From contig NW_004450565.1 of assembly GCF_000321225.1 (NCBI RefSeq), positions 1,898,611-1,962,610 of the forward strand: a DNA stretch of 64,000 bases, read 5' to 3'. Under the pieces are notes generated by a model, which saw only the letters and a list, made by a program, of their open reading frames with translations, did no database searches and was not told the origin of the DNA. Source of the stretch: Odobenus rosmarus divergens (taxonomy: Eukaryota; Chordata; Mammalia; Carnivora; Odobenidae). Below, piece by piece: positions 1 through 10,922 of the stretch (position 1 is its first letter; every line of letters begins with the position of its first letter). The translations under genes were made by a program, and so were the position numbers.

Positions 1-80
1 ATGGACCCACTTCACAGATGGAGACACTGAGGTGCAGGCAAGGTTCTTGCTGGGTCCCAGGTCCCACGAGCAGTTAGTGG
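1..80 (+). repeat. MIR-like SINE fragment
   Basis: The opening bases resemble the MIR core: a stretch like 'ttcacagatggagacactgagg' followed by a degenerate 'gggtcccaggtcccacgagcagttag' equivalent of the 'aaggtcacacagctag' part. The match was made from memory of the MIR consensus and is degenerate. The element is cut by the window edge. Confidence 0.4.
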
Positions 81-2469
81 GGACCCCTTCCTCTTCCGTG
101 TCCCGAGTCCCCTCCCACGACCCCGCAGGCAGCCCCTTACACCCTGGTCCCGGCCCTGCCTCCCTCCACCCTCCATGGCCCGGCCTTACGCTCCGGACTG
201 ACCTTCAAAGTGGAAGCAACTGTTTAAATATTAAATGGTCCTTGGAACACCTGGGCTTCCATTAAGACTCTGAATCGAAAGCGGAGACATTTTAAAGATC
301 GCTGGAGTTCTGAAAAGCTGGATTATCGATGTTTGTGCTCCAAGGCCACGTCCATGCCTTTGTCCCCCTGGCCGCGGGCGCCCGGCTGCAGGGAGGCTGG
401 TGGGTCCTCCCTTTGGGGCACACGGGCCAGGAGTGTGCACGGGCGGGGAGGGGACCCGAGCCGGCCTGTCCGTGACGGGCCCGGGGTCCCGATGTGCTCA
501 GCGACAGCCCCACATGAGGAGAGCGCAGGAGCTGGGTCGCTCACGCAGGGGGTCTTCGGGGAGGGCCCAGGCCAGGGCAGCTGCCGGGCATCGGCCAGCC
601 CCACCACAGCAGGAGTGGCTGGGACCAGCACGCGAGCCCCCTGCGTGGGGAGGGGCCTGCACCCCGCCTGGACGGCTTTACCTTCTCTCTCAGATGCTGT
701 CCTGGGAGGGCCGTGCATGGCGCTGGAGGGGGGGCCGGCGCCCTACAGGTGCCTGCCCGGCGTTCATCCGCACATGGGCTGTGAGGAGCCACGGGGAGCC
801 CCTTCTCGGCCATGTGCCGTGCGTCCCAGGAAGAGACACAGGCCACAGGCCCAGCCACCAGCTGGGAGGGCTGCCAGGACCCAGATGATGTGCCTCCTCT
901 GCCCACGGGCCACACCGGGGTCACAATCACCAGGGAGGCCGGGCTGGAGCGGTGTCCCCGGGCCTGGGACCTCATCATACCCGGGCCCACCACGTGGGCC
1001 CGCAGCCTCCTGCGTCCCAGACACACCTGGCACGTGGCACCTGCACCATGAGTAACCAAGCCCACTCCGTCTTGACTGTGGCTGTGTCTCCTTCCCGGAG
1101 CTCAGAACCCGGGGCAAGCCGCCCGGCGCTGTGATTCACCAGCCCCTCAACCTCCCAAGCTCCTCTTGTCCAGTCCTCTTCTGCACCTCCCAGACAGCGG
1201 ACCCTTCCCCAAACCGCTCCACATGTGAGCTCCTGGGACCAGTTTCCCAGGCATCCCCGTCCAGCCCATGGCCTTGGGTAGACACTGTCCCGGGTGTGGG
1301 CACCAAGGACACTTCGCTGGGCCCTGACTCTACCCTCTGACCCCCATCGCCCAGCCCAGAGCGGCTCGATATGAATCTGGGGCTCCTCCAGGTCCTGGGG
1401 CCTGGGCTCTAGGCATGTCCATTGTGACCTCGTCCTGCACCAAGCCAGCCTGCCCTTCCTCCCTGTGGCCGAGGACAAGAAGCGTCTTCCTTGTCCCCTC
1501 CGGGCCTTCAACAACTCGGCCGAGCTGACACAAGGGCCAAAGCTACAAGACCACAAGACCTCAGGTGCCGAGATGCCTGGTGTCCACATGGGAAGCCGTG
1601 CCTCTTCCCGCAGCTCACATTTGGGAAACTGAGGGGGAAGCTCTGGGTTTAGGAAGCACTTTGGCTCGTATGGGGGAGGAGTCTTCCCTTCAAAAACACA
1701 GAGCTCCCCAAAGGAACTCCTGACTGGTGGGCTCCATTTTAGAACCTCACATCAAGAATGCAGATGTGAGACCGCTTTTCAGGAACCTGGCCGCCTGCTG
1801 GGGTGGGAAGCTGGGCGTGTTCGGGGACCAGCCACCCTGCTCCACAGTGTCCCCACATCCCTGCGTGGGGGCAGTAAGCCCTGGGCTTCTAGGCGATGAG
1901 CTCAGAAGATCCCACTGCATGCAAGGACTCTGGGGCACTACAGGGGCTCTGGGGACCCCACCCAGGTCCCGCATCACCCCTGTGATCACCTGTGATCTAG
2001 GGCGTTCCAGAGCCCCTCTTAGATCTTACACCCAAAAAGTCTGCCTAGCTGTTGTGACCTTGGGCAATCACCACACCTCGTCCTCTCTAAGATGGGTAGA
2101 GGAAAGCCAGTCCTTGGGGTGGGAAGGAGAATCAGCCGGCTGTGAAAACATGTCGCCAAGTGGATGCCCAATAAAGAACCAGACAGACAGACAGTTGGAC
2201 AGCTGGCCTCCTCACCGAACATGGAGTTCAGGACCGGCCAGGGCAAAAGCAGAAGGCCAACAGGGAGGGGGCCCCTGACCAGAGCCACGGACGGCCAGCG
2301 GTGCTGAGGTCCAGGGCACAGTCTGTGGAACAGTCTAGCTCCCCGCATGCTGTGCAGGGGGCAGGCACAGCGCCCAGCCGCTCGGAGAGCCAGCCCGGCG
2401 CCAAGCCCCCCACACAGCATCACACACACCACACCGCTTTCGGTGTGGATGCCTGCTTGTCCCGGGAGT
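81..2469. other. GC-rich sequence with no gene recognised
   Basis: Several overlapping open frames occur on both strands here, including one of 240 codons at 333-1055 (+). All have biased Pro/Arg/Gly/Ala composition, no recognisable domain, and equally open shadows in other frames, as expected for GC-rich non-coding DNA. I see no convincing exon, promoter or repeat. Confidence 0.5.
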
Positions 2470-2474
2470 TAAGT

Positions 2475-2840
2475 TCACGCACACACCTCTGATCCATTCT
2501 GAGTTGATTTTCGTGTACAAGGGCCCAACTTCAACCTTCTGCATGTGACTGTCCGGTTTTCCCAACACCATTTATTCAAGAGACTGTCCTTCGCCCTCTG
2601 TGTATTCTTGGCGCCCTTGCCAGAGATCGATGAACAGTGTATGCATGAACCCATTTCTGGGTTCCACATTCTGTTCCCTGGTCTGCATGGTCACCATGTA
2701 GGCAGTGGGCGCCCCGGGGGAGACCAGCAGGGTGCTGCCTGGCCACGTTTGTGCTCAGAGTGGTCTCTCTCGGTCTGTTCCCGCACACTGCTGGGAACAG
2801 ACATGGCCCTATTTTGTCCATATGCCCTATTCGTCCGGCC
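2475..2840 (-). repeat. LINE-1 ORF2 fragment, antisense
   Basis: Read on the minus strand this is the part of L1 ORF2 that encodes the region ending near 'ggaaaactggatatccacatg'. On the plus strand one sees the reverse complement: 'gatccattctgagttgattttcgtgta', then the equivalents of 'gggtccaacttcattcttttgcatgtgg' and 'ttttcccagcaccatttattgaagag', then 'cttggcgcccttgcc'. It is a 5'- and 3'-truncated old copy with many substitutions and no intact reading frame. Confidence 0.75.
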
Positions 2841-3119
2841 CCCCCAAAGCTTGGGTGCAGGGGGCCAGCCCCCTGCCCCACGAGGCCCTTGCATGCACAC
2901 CGTAGCTGGTATCGATGCTTAGGGAGGAGGTTAGGAAGTCAGTCTGAGGACAGTTCTGCAGGACAGAAGGAATTGGTTGCTTTGTTTATCTTGCAACAGA
3001 AATCAGAAGCTGGAAAGTGAAGGGGTAGGAAAGCTAGCGTCTGCGGAGGCTCAGTGAGGACCTCTACCCCGCTGAGCCTGGGCCTGCAGGTGCGCCCCGC
3101 CCTGCCCTACCAGGGGGAG

Positions 3120-3215
3120 CTTACAGCCAGCCCAGTTCGAGGAGGAGGAGGCTGAGGCATGGAGAGGTTGAGTCACTTGCCCCACAGGCCACAGGAAGGC
3201 TCTGACGGGGCAGCA
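3120..3215 (+). repeat. MIR SINE fragment
   Basis: The sequence 'ggctgaggcatggagaggttgagtcacttgcccca' is a good match to the MIR core 'ggctcagagaggttaagtaacttgccca', followed by a degenerate 'aggccacaggaaggc'. This is an ancient mammalian SINE and carries no gene. Confidence 0.6.
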
Positions 3216-5289
3216 CCCAGGACCCAGGACCACCTCCTCTCCCCTGGGGCCGAGGCTGAGGGACACCACGCCGGGGACCCCCAGATGGCTGCTTGCCCGA
3301 CCTCAAGGCGAGCCTGGGGTCCCAGGGGGCAAAGTCTCCAAAGGCAGTGCTCAGGCCCGTGCGCAGCTCAGAGCATGTCAAACAAGAGCCGCACACCCAC
3401 CCCACCCGGGCAGGGAGTGCTAAGGCCTGGTCTCGATGCATTCCAGGTGGAGCCAGCCACTCCCCGGGCTCCGGACAGCCCACCCGGCTTTCAGAAACAG
3501 CCCTGCTTCCTCCTGCTCTGACGGGCTCACTTACCAACTGGGCGAGCACCCAGGAGAGGAGCGAACCCCAGAGCCACCGTCCAACCAGCTCAGACGGCAA
3601 ATCCATCAGCCCGTCAGCCCTTCCCGAGTTCCTAGTGAGAGCAGAGGCCACGTCCCCTTCTACCCGCTGGGAGAAGCCACATGCAGCCCGTGGCCTGAGC
3701 TGGGAGCAGCACTCCCAGTCACTGAGAGGCTCAGATGGGGAGCAGGGCCTGCGGGCGCTCTCCTGGGGACCGAGGCCAACACTAAATGAGGCTCACTGCC
3801 TGGCTTCACCCTCTGGGGATTGCAACCACATTCCCTGGATTGTCGCTGCTCTTTGCCTTCCGGAGGGGCTGCTCAAAGGCAGGGGCAGCTCAAGGGATGG
3901 CTGGCTCCTCGGCTGCAGCTCTCCCTACCACCTGACCGCTGCACCAGCTTCTGGAGAGGGGTGGAGGCGGCTGCCCGGCAAGGAGCATGTGACCCCGAGC
4001 CTCCCGCTGAAGATGGGGTGGCCTCTCCCAGAAGCAGTTCCCTGTGCATGGAGGCAGCAGGCCAGGTCCCCGGGGACAGGAGAGGAGCCACAGCAGGCTG
4101 CGGTTCTGGCTGTGGCCCCCGGAACAGTGCCTTCCAGGCTGCAGGTCCTTTGCACTGGAAGCCTGTCGCCTCTTAGGACCGCAGCAGTGTTCTGTCTGCC
4201 CAGGTAGCCTGGGGCCACCTGGACCTGTGATGGATAAATGCAGCCTGGGGTGTCCTCAGATGGCAGCAACTCAGCAACGCCCCCTCCTCCTGGCTTTCTC
4301 CCTGCCCCTCAGCCCTGCCCTCACCCCTGTCCCTTGGGATCATCCCCCTAATAAGCCACCTGTGCTCTGAATCCTTGTCCTAAGATGACGGTTCTAGGGC
4401 CTCAGAGCCTTAGCAGTTAATTTCAGGCCTAGCTGTCCCTCATTCAGAAGTGACCCAGGGGTTCCAGGGAGCCTTCCCCACACCGCTGAGATCACAGTGT
4501 GCGCTCCCAGCTCTGCTGGGAGACCCTGGCTGCCACGGCCCTGGACTGAAGGCCAAGGTCCCACCAGGCAGCCTCCACAAGGCACCTCTGCCAGGCACGT
4601 GGCTTTGGAAGGGCATGGTACAGGGAGCCCTTGCCCAAGCATTACCCGAGGCCAACGCGTGCTGCCAGCCCGGTGGTCAATCTGGTAAGCAGCCCGTCTG
4701 GAGCAGAGCTCTCGGACGTGGCGAGCCCCTGCCATGGACCTCGCTGTTGGCCAGGAAGACCTGCAGATCAAAGGGAGACCCCACGTATCAAAGGAGTCAG
4801 TGAATGCTGGGCACTGCCGCATAGCAGGCTTTCCTCGCCAGAGCTGCGGGTTGTGGCGGTGGTCGGTGCTAAGGGCAGTGCGTGAATGGTGGTGGTGATG
4901 TTGGGGAGATGTTGCTGGTGGCGCTGAGGAAGTAGATGCATCGGGGTTGGTGTAGATGTTGTTGGCTGTGGTGGCAGCGACATTGGTAGGATGTTTGGGG
5001 AGCCCACTGACCCCAGTCGAGGGGAGGAGTACACAGGGTGTGGACTCAGCTGGACCAACAAGCCCAAACCATCTGGGGCCACCCAGGTAGGATACTGGGC
5101 ATCTGTTTGCTTGAGAAGCCGGTGGCGGGGGGTGGGGGCGGCGGTGGCTAGAGATGCTGGGTGGCCAGCTTGTGCCCAGGGTGGAGACTTCCCAGTGGGT
5201 GAGTTTTGTGGTCTGCCTCCCTTCTGGGCAAGGGCAGGAGGTCACTGGGAGGAGGGATTCTGCATTGCTGGTCAAGTCCATGCCTGCTG
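3216..5289. other. GC-rich intergenic or intronic sequence
   Basis: No gene is recognised. At 4,880-4,990 there is a degenerate GGTGGTGATGTTG-type trinucleotide-rich patch ('gtggtggtgatgttgg...gttgttggctgtggtggc'). The long frames here (for example 3293-4207 plus and 4394-5281 minus) have no domain and overlap one another. Confidence 0.5.
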
Positions 5290-5292
5290 GCC

Positions 5293-5628
5293 ACTGGAGA
5301 AGCTGCTGGCCCTGGAGAAGTTGCTGGCCCTGGAGAAGCTGCAGGCCCTGGAGAAGCTGCAGGCCCTGGAGAAGCTGTAGACCCTGGAGAAGCTGCTGGC
5401 CCTGGAGAAGCTGCAGGCCCTGGAGAAGCTGCTGGCCCTGGAGAAGCTGCAGGCCCTGGAGAAGCTGCTGGCCCTGGAGAAGCTGCAGGCCCTGGAGAAG
5501 CTGTAGGCCCTGGAGAAGCTGCAGACCCTGGAGAAGCTGCTGGCCCTGGAGAAGCTGCAGGCCCTGGAGAAGCTGCAGGCCCTGGAGAAGCTGCTGGCCC
5601 TGGAGAAGCTGCAGGCCCTGGAGAAGCT
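5293..5628. repeat. 18-bp minisatellite, about 18 copies
   Basis: The unit is GGAGAAGCTGCAGGCCCT, with a main variant having CTGCTG in place of CTGCAG and a rarer one having TAGACC. Copies are head to tail and nearly identical. Because 18 is six codons, frames stay open through the array: plus-strand frames read as (ALEKLQ)n, (GPGEAA)n and an Arg/Trp-rich version, and the minus strand reads (ASPGPA)n. At least one plus frame is closed by the TAG variants. The frames run only a little beyond the array, so they are repeat products and not evidence of a protein. Confidence 0.95.
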
Positions 5629-5799
5629 AACACCTCTCACCCTTTCCCTGTCTACCCTAGGAGACCAAGGCCTCTCCAGCTATGACTCCTTGAATCGTAA
5701 GAAGAAAATCATCCCATGTACTAACCGTCTGGGAAAATCAGGACCATTTTGTACAGAGTCAAGTGCAAGAGGAGAAACCCAACGAAGAAGCCCGGTTTC

Positions 5800-6110
5800 C
5801 TACAGCCTTGCTGGCTCTAGAATCTCATGCACCACATCCTTTGAAAAGAATCGGATGAGCTGTGTGGGTGTGACCCCAGCTATATGACATTCTGGAAAAG
5901 GCAAAGTGATAGACACAGCAAACAGATCAGGAACTGCGGGGTGGGGGAGGGGGGTGAATAAGGAGCACAGGGGATTTTGGGGGTGGGGGCTCCTCTCTAT
6001 GATTATGCGATGGGGCACATATGTCATCTACATTTGTCAATACACCCCGAAGAATGAACTGTGCGTGAGCCATGGGCTGCAGTTAATAAGAGTGCATTGA
6101 TATTGGCTCA
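5800..6110 (+). repeat. LINE-1 3' end fragment
   Basis: This matches the non-coding tail of old L1 elements: 'gacattctggaaaaggcaaagtgatagacacagcaaacagatcagg', then a G-rich tract (5,938-5,990), then a degenerate 'ttgtcaatacaccccgaagaatgaactgt' and 'gtgagc' tail. A closely related tail appears at 16,750-17,140, which supports the assignment. Confidence 0.6.
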
Positions 6111-7279
6111 TGGATTGTGAGGAGCATAGCTCACTGAGGCAAGATGTGAGCCACGGGGGAAAGCGGGCTGGGAATCTGTGCTTTCCCCTCAGATTCTCAG
6201 CAAAGGGAAAATTACTACAAAAGGAATTAAAATCTATTAATTTGAAAGCGAATCAGGCTGAGGCCCGGCCACTCTGAACCCGTCCAGCTAGGCTACCCAC
6301 TGCACCCCCCCACCGCCGAGAACCTCCTGCACCCCCACAGACACGGCCCACCCCTGGGAGCCTGGGCTCTGTACAGTTAGTCCGTACGGCCTAACGAGCC
6401 GCCTGGCCGCAGTCCTGGCAGGCAGGCAGGTGTCCCGGGGACACCTTTGCTTTGACAAATCACCACGTGGCTTCGTGGTGCCAGGACCTTGATGTATGGG
6501 GCACAGAAGATTGAGGCTCCTACAGCTCGGCCCCTCGGGGACGCAGTGTTTGGGGCCTCCTGGGTGAGCCTCGCTCCAGGCCGTTGGCAGCCAACCAGGG
6601 CCGTGAGTTCGAAGTGGAGGCGCTGTGTGCCCGGTCTGCCTGCGGGAGCCCCGCGCCTGCAGCGAGCCTGGGGCCAGGGCCCTGTCCTGCTGACTGAGCC
6701 CGAGCCCGGGCCCAGCGCCGCCGCACCCACGGCCGCCCTCGCCGGCTCTTGATAGTAGGGTCTGGGTCAGAAAGCCTCCTTCTTTTTTGCCTAAGGCCCA
6801 TCGTTCTGAGTAAATTCATTTTTTTAAGTGAACAATCCACATTCCCGAATCTCTCCTCCCCAGACCATGCCTTCAGCCAGCTTTTTCTCAACCAGGATGC
6901 CAGACAGAAGGAAGCCCCTACAAAGAAATGACCCAAGTGGCTGGGTTCTGGACTCACCCAGGGTGCTGGGGGGCCGGGATCTTCCCCAGTGGGGGAGAGA
7001 AGGTGATGCGTGGGGGTCCCAGGGCATGGCTTTGCTCCCTCCTGGATCCCAGGGCGTGGACCTCCCGCTCACCCTCCACCGCAAGAACTGCCTGTTTCTT
7101 GTGGTCACGGAGGCAGGCCGGCTGCCTTTGCCCATGGCCTGAGGCCCAAGAAAGTGAAGGACCTCCCGTGGTGCCATTGGTGGCGGCAGGGCAGGCCGAG
7201 AGGAGGCTGTGTGTCCGCCTGCAGTCCCTGAGGGGCCAGCCCCCTCCTGCCCCAGCTCCTGCCGCATCCTGGTAGCAGG

Positions 7280-7426
7280 TGGAGCTGGTCACTTACCCAT
7301 TAAAATGCTGCTGAACTCTGCCAAGGGCGGCAGCTAGACTTACTGTGGAGATTTCCCACAATGTGTGCAAATATCAAGTCCTTTTGTCGTACACCTGAAA
7401 CGAATGTAAAACCTCGATAAAGGTAA
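7280..7426 (+). repeat. Probable LINE-1 terminal fragment
   Basis: The stretch 'gtcgtacacctgaaacgaatgtaaaacctcgataaagg' resembles the common L1 terminus 'gtacacctgaaactaatataa...caataaa'. Only this terminal part is clear, and the upstream boundary is a guess. Confidence 0.45.
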
Positions 7427-7431
7427 GCCCA

Positions 7432-7632
7432 GAGCACCTGGGTGGCTCAGTCGGTTAGGTGTCAGACTTGATTTTGGCTCAGGTCGTGATTGGGTTAGCG
7501 AGAGCAAGTCCCCTCACCCCGTCCAGCTCCGCACTGCGCATGGAGCCCGCTTGGTGCGCTCTCTCTCCCTCTCTCTCTGCCCTTCCAGCCCTTTCTCTCT
7601 CTCTAGAAAAAAAGCTCAATAAAATAATAGAG
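7432..7632 (+). repeat. CAN-SINE (tRNA-Lys derived), diverged copy
   Basis: The tRNA-like head 'gagcacctgggtggctcagtcggttagg' is clear. The CT-rich region 'gctctctctccctctctctctgcc' and the A-rich tail 'aaaaaaagctcaataaaataata' follow. The middle of the head, around the B box, is degenerate ('gtgattgggttagcgag'). It is a carnivore-specific SINE and not a functional tRNA gene. Confidence 0.9.
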
Positions 7633-7829
7633 CGAGGCAGTGATCCCCAGAGGCATCTCAGGTGATCAGGAGGACGATGATGGGAACCTTTGTGGTCATG
7701 GACCTGAGTCCACTGCTCGTGCTCAACCTCTCCAGAGCCGGGGGCACAGGTCTCCGGCTGGGGGAGCACCCCGCCTCTGTGGATGCTGTCCTCACCACAC
7801 GGGAGTGTGTCCAAGCCTCTGCTTTACAG

Positions 7830-8250
7830 GAAACTGGTCTTCGGTTTACAGAAAACTCAGGAACAGAGGGACATGTTCAGTGCCACTCCAGGCCTGCAAT
7901 CACCAAACCCAGAATATAGGACATTCCACTGGAGAAATGGCCAGAAATCGTCAACCAGGGAGGGCAACGGAGGGGAGGGGAAGGGGCAGAGGGGGGAGGG
8001 GAAACCAAGCGTTCAAGGAGCCTTCAGAGTCCCCTCAAGCCATGGACTTTGTATGCAGAGAAACCGACTCTAAATAGTAGGTATTCTGCGTGCTACCTAC
8101 TGAAGTATTTTTCTGATGAGATGAGGTCGGGGGTGGCTCTAAAAGAACCCGGGGAGGGGGAGGGAGGTATTACAAACAAGATTGGCCAGGATACTCTTTC
8201 CTCTACTGTTGATGTTTGAAAAAGACCATAATAAATAGTTTCAAACCTAG
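7830..8250 (+). repeat. Old interspersed repeat, family not named
   Basis: Two blocks match a dispersed mammalian repeat I know by sequence but cannot name with confidence. One is around 7,860-7,960 ('gggacatgttcag...tataggacattccactggagaaatggcc'). The other is around 8,090-8,240 ('tactgaagtatttttctgatgagatgaggtc', 'aaacaagattggccagg', 'gatgtttgaaaaagaccataataaatag'). The final block is the usual end of that repeat. Confidence 0.5.
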
Positions 8251-8379
8251 GACAAAAAATTAACAGCTGCCAAAGCAAGCCTGTCCTTACTGCGAGGCTC
8301 ACGTCTCCACCCCGCTGACTCTAGACTGGGGCCAACAGCAAAGTGAGGCAGGTGCACCCGGGCACGCATGAGGAGAAAG

Positions 8380-8547
8380 CACCAGCATCTGCTCTGTGCT
8401 TGTTTTGTACCTCAGCTTTTTAAAGCATTTAAGATGCCTGTAGTTTATAACACGTAGATACAATATTTTAGTATGCTAGTCCACGTGACATGCAAAAATG
8501 ATGCATATTCATATATCAGAGTATAATATCCAATTCTTATTACTGCT
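8380..8547. other. AT-rich unique-looking block
   Basis: This is a 170-bp AT-rich island in GC-rich surroundings ('cacgtagatacaatattttagtatgc', 'atgatgcatattcatatatcag'). It contains no gene and no repeat that I recognise. It may be an old repeat or conserved non-coding DNA. Confidence 0.3.
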
Positions 8548-8572
8548 TTTTTTTGAAGATTTATTTATTTAG
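8548..8572 (-). repeat. Tail end of an older antisense CAN-SINE, split by a younger one
   Basis: The run of T followed by 'gaagatttatttattta' is the reverse complement of a CAN-SINE A-rich tail. The same element resumes at about 8,764, after the plus-strand SINE. The shared 'aagattatttattt'-like sequence on both sides is consistent with a target-site duplication of the inserted SINE. Confidence 0.7.
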
Positions 8573-8763
8573 GGGCGCCTGGGTGGCTCAGTCGTTAAGC
8601 ATCTGCCTTCGGCTCAGGTCATGATCCCGGGGTCCTGGGATCGAGCCCCACATCGGGCTCCCTGCTCGGTGGGAAGCCTGCTTCTCCCTCTCCCACTCCC
8701 CCTGCTTGTGTTCCCTCTCTTGCTGTCTCTCTCTCTCTGACAAATAAATAAATAATCTTTTTT
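8573..8763 (+). repeat. CAN-SINE, young copy, nested
   Basis: This is a near-consensus carnivore SINE. It starts GGGGCGCCTGGGTGGCTCAG, has the A and B box region ('ggctcaggtcatgatcccggggtcctgggatcgagcccc'), a CT-rich tract at about 8,684-8,738, then AAATAAATAAATAATC and a T/A-rich tail. It serves as the internal reference that shows what was lost in the damaged SINE at 59,193-59,376. Confidence 0.97.
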
Positions 8764-8980
8764 TTAAAAAAAGATTATTTATTTGAGAGAGAGAGAAAGA
8801 AAGAGAGCGAGCACTCACTCGCTCAGGGAGGAGGGGTCGAGGGAGAGAGAGAGAATCCCAAGCAGACTTCATGCTGGGTGCAAGCCTGACGTGGCGCTTG
8901 ATCTCACGACCCTGAGCTCATGACCTGAGCCCAAACCAAGAATCAGCTGCCTAACCGACGAAGCCGCCCAGGCACCCCCA
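8764..8980 (-). repeat. CAN-SINE, antisense, older copy
   Basis: On the plus strand it reads 'aaaaagattatttatttgagagagagag', then a GA-rich tract, 'catgctgggtgcaagcctgacgtggc', 'gatctcacgaccctgagctcatgacctgagcc', and ends 'gccgcccaggcacccc', the reverse complement of the SINE start. Together with the plus-strand copy it forms an inverted pair. Confidence 0.92.
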
Positions 8981-9013
8981 AATACTTCTTATTGTTAAAG
9001 AATGGGATATCGC

Positions 9014-9362
9014 TGTCTTAGCTCAGGCTGCTATAACACCACAGCCTGGGGGCCTCAGACAATAGACTTTCATGTCTCACCATCCTGGGGCCTGGAAGTC
9101 CAGGATCAGGGGCTGGCAGATCCCGTGTCTGCTGAGAGCCCACTTCCCAGCTTGTAGTCGGCATCTTTGTGCCGTGTCCTCGAGTGGCAGAGAGAGAAGT
9201 AAGCTCTCTCTTGTGTCTCTTCTTATAGGGGTGCTAATCCATTCACAAGGACCCCACCCTCATGACCTAAGCCCCTCCCAAAGGCCCCTCCTCCAGATAT
9301 TATCCCATTGGGATTGGGCTTTCCATGTAAGGATTAGGGGGGCACAAACATTCAGAAGTAGC
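9014..9362 (-). repeat. MaLR-type (MST/MLT1-like) solo LTR, antisense
   Basis: The plus strand gives the reverse complement of the LTR: 'tagctcaggctgctataacaccacagcctggggg' at one end, 'gggtgctaatccattcacaaggaccccaccctcatgacctaagcccctcccaaagg' in the middle, and 'ggggcacaaacattcagaagtagca' at the other end. The order and spacing match an MSTA-like LTR of the endogenous ERVL-MaLR group. No internal coding region is present, so it is a solitary LTR. Confidence 0.85.
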
Positions 9363-10810
9363 AATCACGAAAGCTTGGTGACCCTTCTGGAGAATTCACA
9401 CGGAAGAGTGGCTCCAAATGTTCTGCCCTCTTTGGCCCACGGCCGTCCTGCCCTGAGAGTAAGTTCCACGCCCACTGGCAGCCCCGGCCACAGAGAGCAG
9501 GTGGCAGCTGAGCCCCCATGATGTGTGCTTGGTCTCCAACCTGCTCTGATCCACTGCCTGCCGCCGTCACTGGGAATGTTCTTCCACAGGTCACAGTCTT
9601 CCCAGGACCTGCTGGGGGCCCTTGGGGGCTGGGTGCCAGGTCCCCAACAGGACAGAAACGCCAGGCTTGTATTTCCAGTTGTATCTTTCGACTTGACCCA
9701 CCTACAGACGGCTGGGGACTGAAGCCCTCTGACACCATCTAAAAGACCCCCAGGGGAAACCACAGGGTGGCAGAGGGACCCCAGTGAGGTGTCCCCAACA
9801 CACCTTCTTAACTCCACCCACAGAGAGAGTCCTGGGTTCTCTGATTTTCCACTCCGCATTCCGTCTGCAGCAGAGCCACGGGGGGGGGGGCCTGCTGCTC
9901 ACTTTTCCGGGACTGAACATTTCAAAGTTTTTAGAAATGGCAGGAATCACAGATTTCACCCAAAGGATGCACTTTCTTTGATGTCCTGTCAGATCACAAA
10001 TCACAAAGTACACACGTGATTGATCTTTGGAAATATCCAAACACAAGAAGAATGCTGGTGGGTTTGTTTAACCCCAGTGTGGCCTGGTCTTCCAGGAATC
10101 ACTTGGTTCTGTGGGGCCTTGGGCGCCCAGCTCCGGAAGAGGACGGGCTGGCGGGGAAGGACGGAGCCACGGTCCCCCCCCCGGCCCGTGACAGACAGCT
10201 ACTGGTGCCCCCCCTGGCACCGTGGCAAACTGGTTGCAGGGCTGGGGTTCTGTTTAACTCATCAGCCCAGGCAAGAGCATGGGGAACAAGTTAGGGAACC
10301 CCAGGCAGACAGCTCTGGCCCCCGGTGCAGATGCAGGGATGGAGGCCAGCACCCCGGGAGCTCTGTTCCCCCCTTTCCAGGGACGCCGCTGCGCTCGTGG
10401 AGCCTGGCAGGGAGCAGCAGGCTCACCCGGACTCAGGAACACACCCCTTGCATTTCAGTCCCTGATGAAAACTTCCTTAAATCTGCTCCCTGGCTCGGGA
10501 AGAAAACAGAAAGCCGGCTGACATTTCAGGTGTCCGGAACATTCCAGAGCTCTGGTCCGATGGATCAGGGCCAGAAACACATGCTGACCACATCCTGACC
10601 TCAGGACGGCTTCTCGAAGTTAATACTGTTTTTTTTGTAGCTAAATCCTTTGCATTAAAATTTTTTTGAGAGTTCCAATCTTTTCCCTCTTACTTCTGAA
10701 AGCACTCATTTCTCCAAGCTTCCAGCCCCTGAGAAACCCCTTTAGTCTGAACTTGGACCTGGGGATTGGGAGAGCAGGGAGGCTCGTCTCCACGCCTCCA
10801 TCCACAGGAG
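9363..10810. other. Unassigned sequence
   Basis: No gene is recognised. A run of ten G occurs near 9,881-9,890. The stretch 10,620-10,720 is AT-richer. Open frames of 100-190 codons on both strands lack domains. Confidence 0.45.
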
Positions 10811-10814
10811 CTGC

Positions 10815-10922
10815 AAACACACAAACACACACACACACACAGTACGCACACACGCACACACACATACATGCGAACCGCACACACACACACATCTGTCACA
10901 CGCACACTCACTCACACCCGCA
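10815..10922. repeat. (CA)n microsatellite, interrupted
   Basis: The tract is a run of ACACAC with interruptions such as 'agtacgc', 'acacgc', 'atacatgcgaaccg' and 'atctgtcacacg'. This is alternating purine-pyrimidine DNA. Downstream to 11,540 the sequence is C-rich with no recognised gene. Confidence 0.95.

Noticed and set aside
4991..5685. Collagen-like (GPGEAA)n and coiled-coil-like (ALEKLQ)n proteins
   Set aside because: These are by-products of an 18-bp tandem repeat. They run only a little beyond the array, and neither strand has exon signals.
7432..7500. tRNA-Lys gene-like sequences at the SINE heads (also 8,573 and 59,193)
   Set aside because: They are tRNA-derived heads of CAN-SINEs, followed by CT-rich tracts and A-tails, and cannot fold as mature tRNAs.
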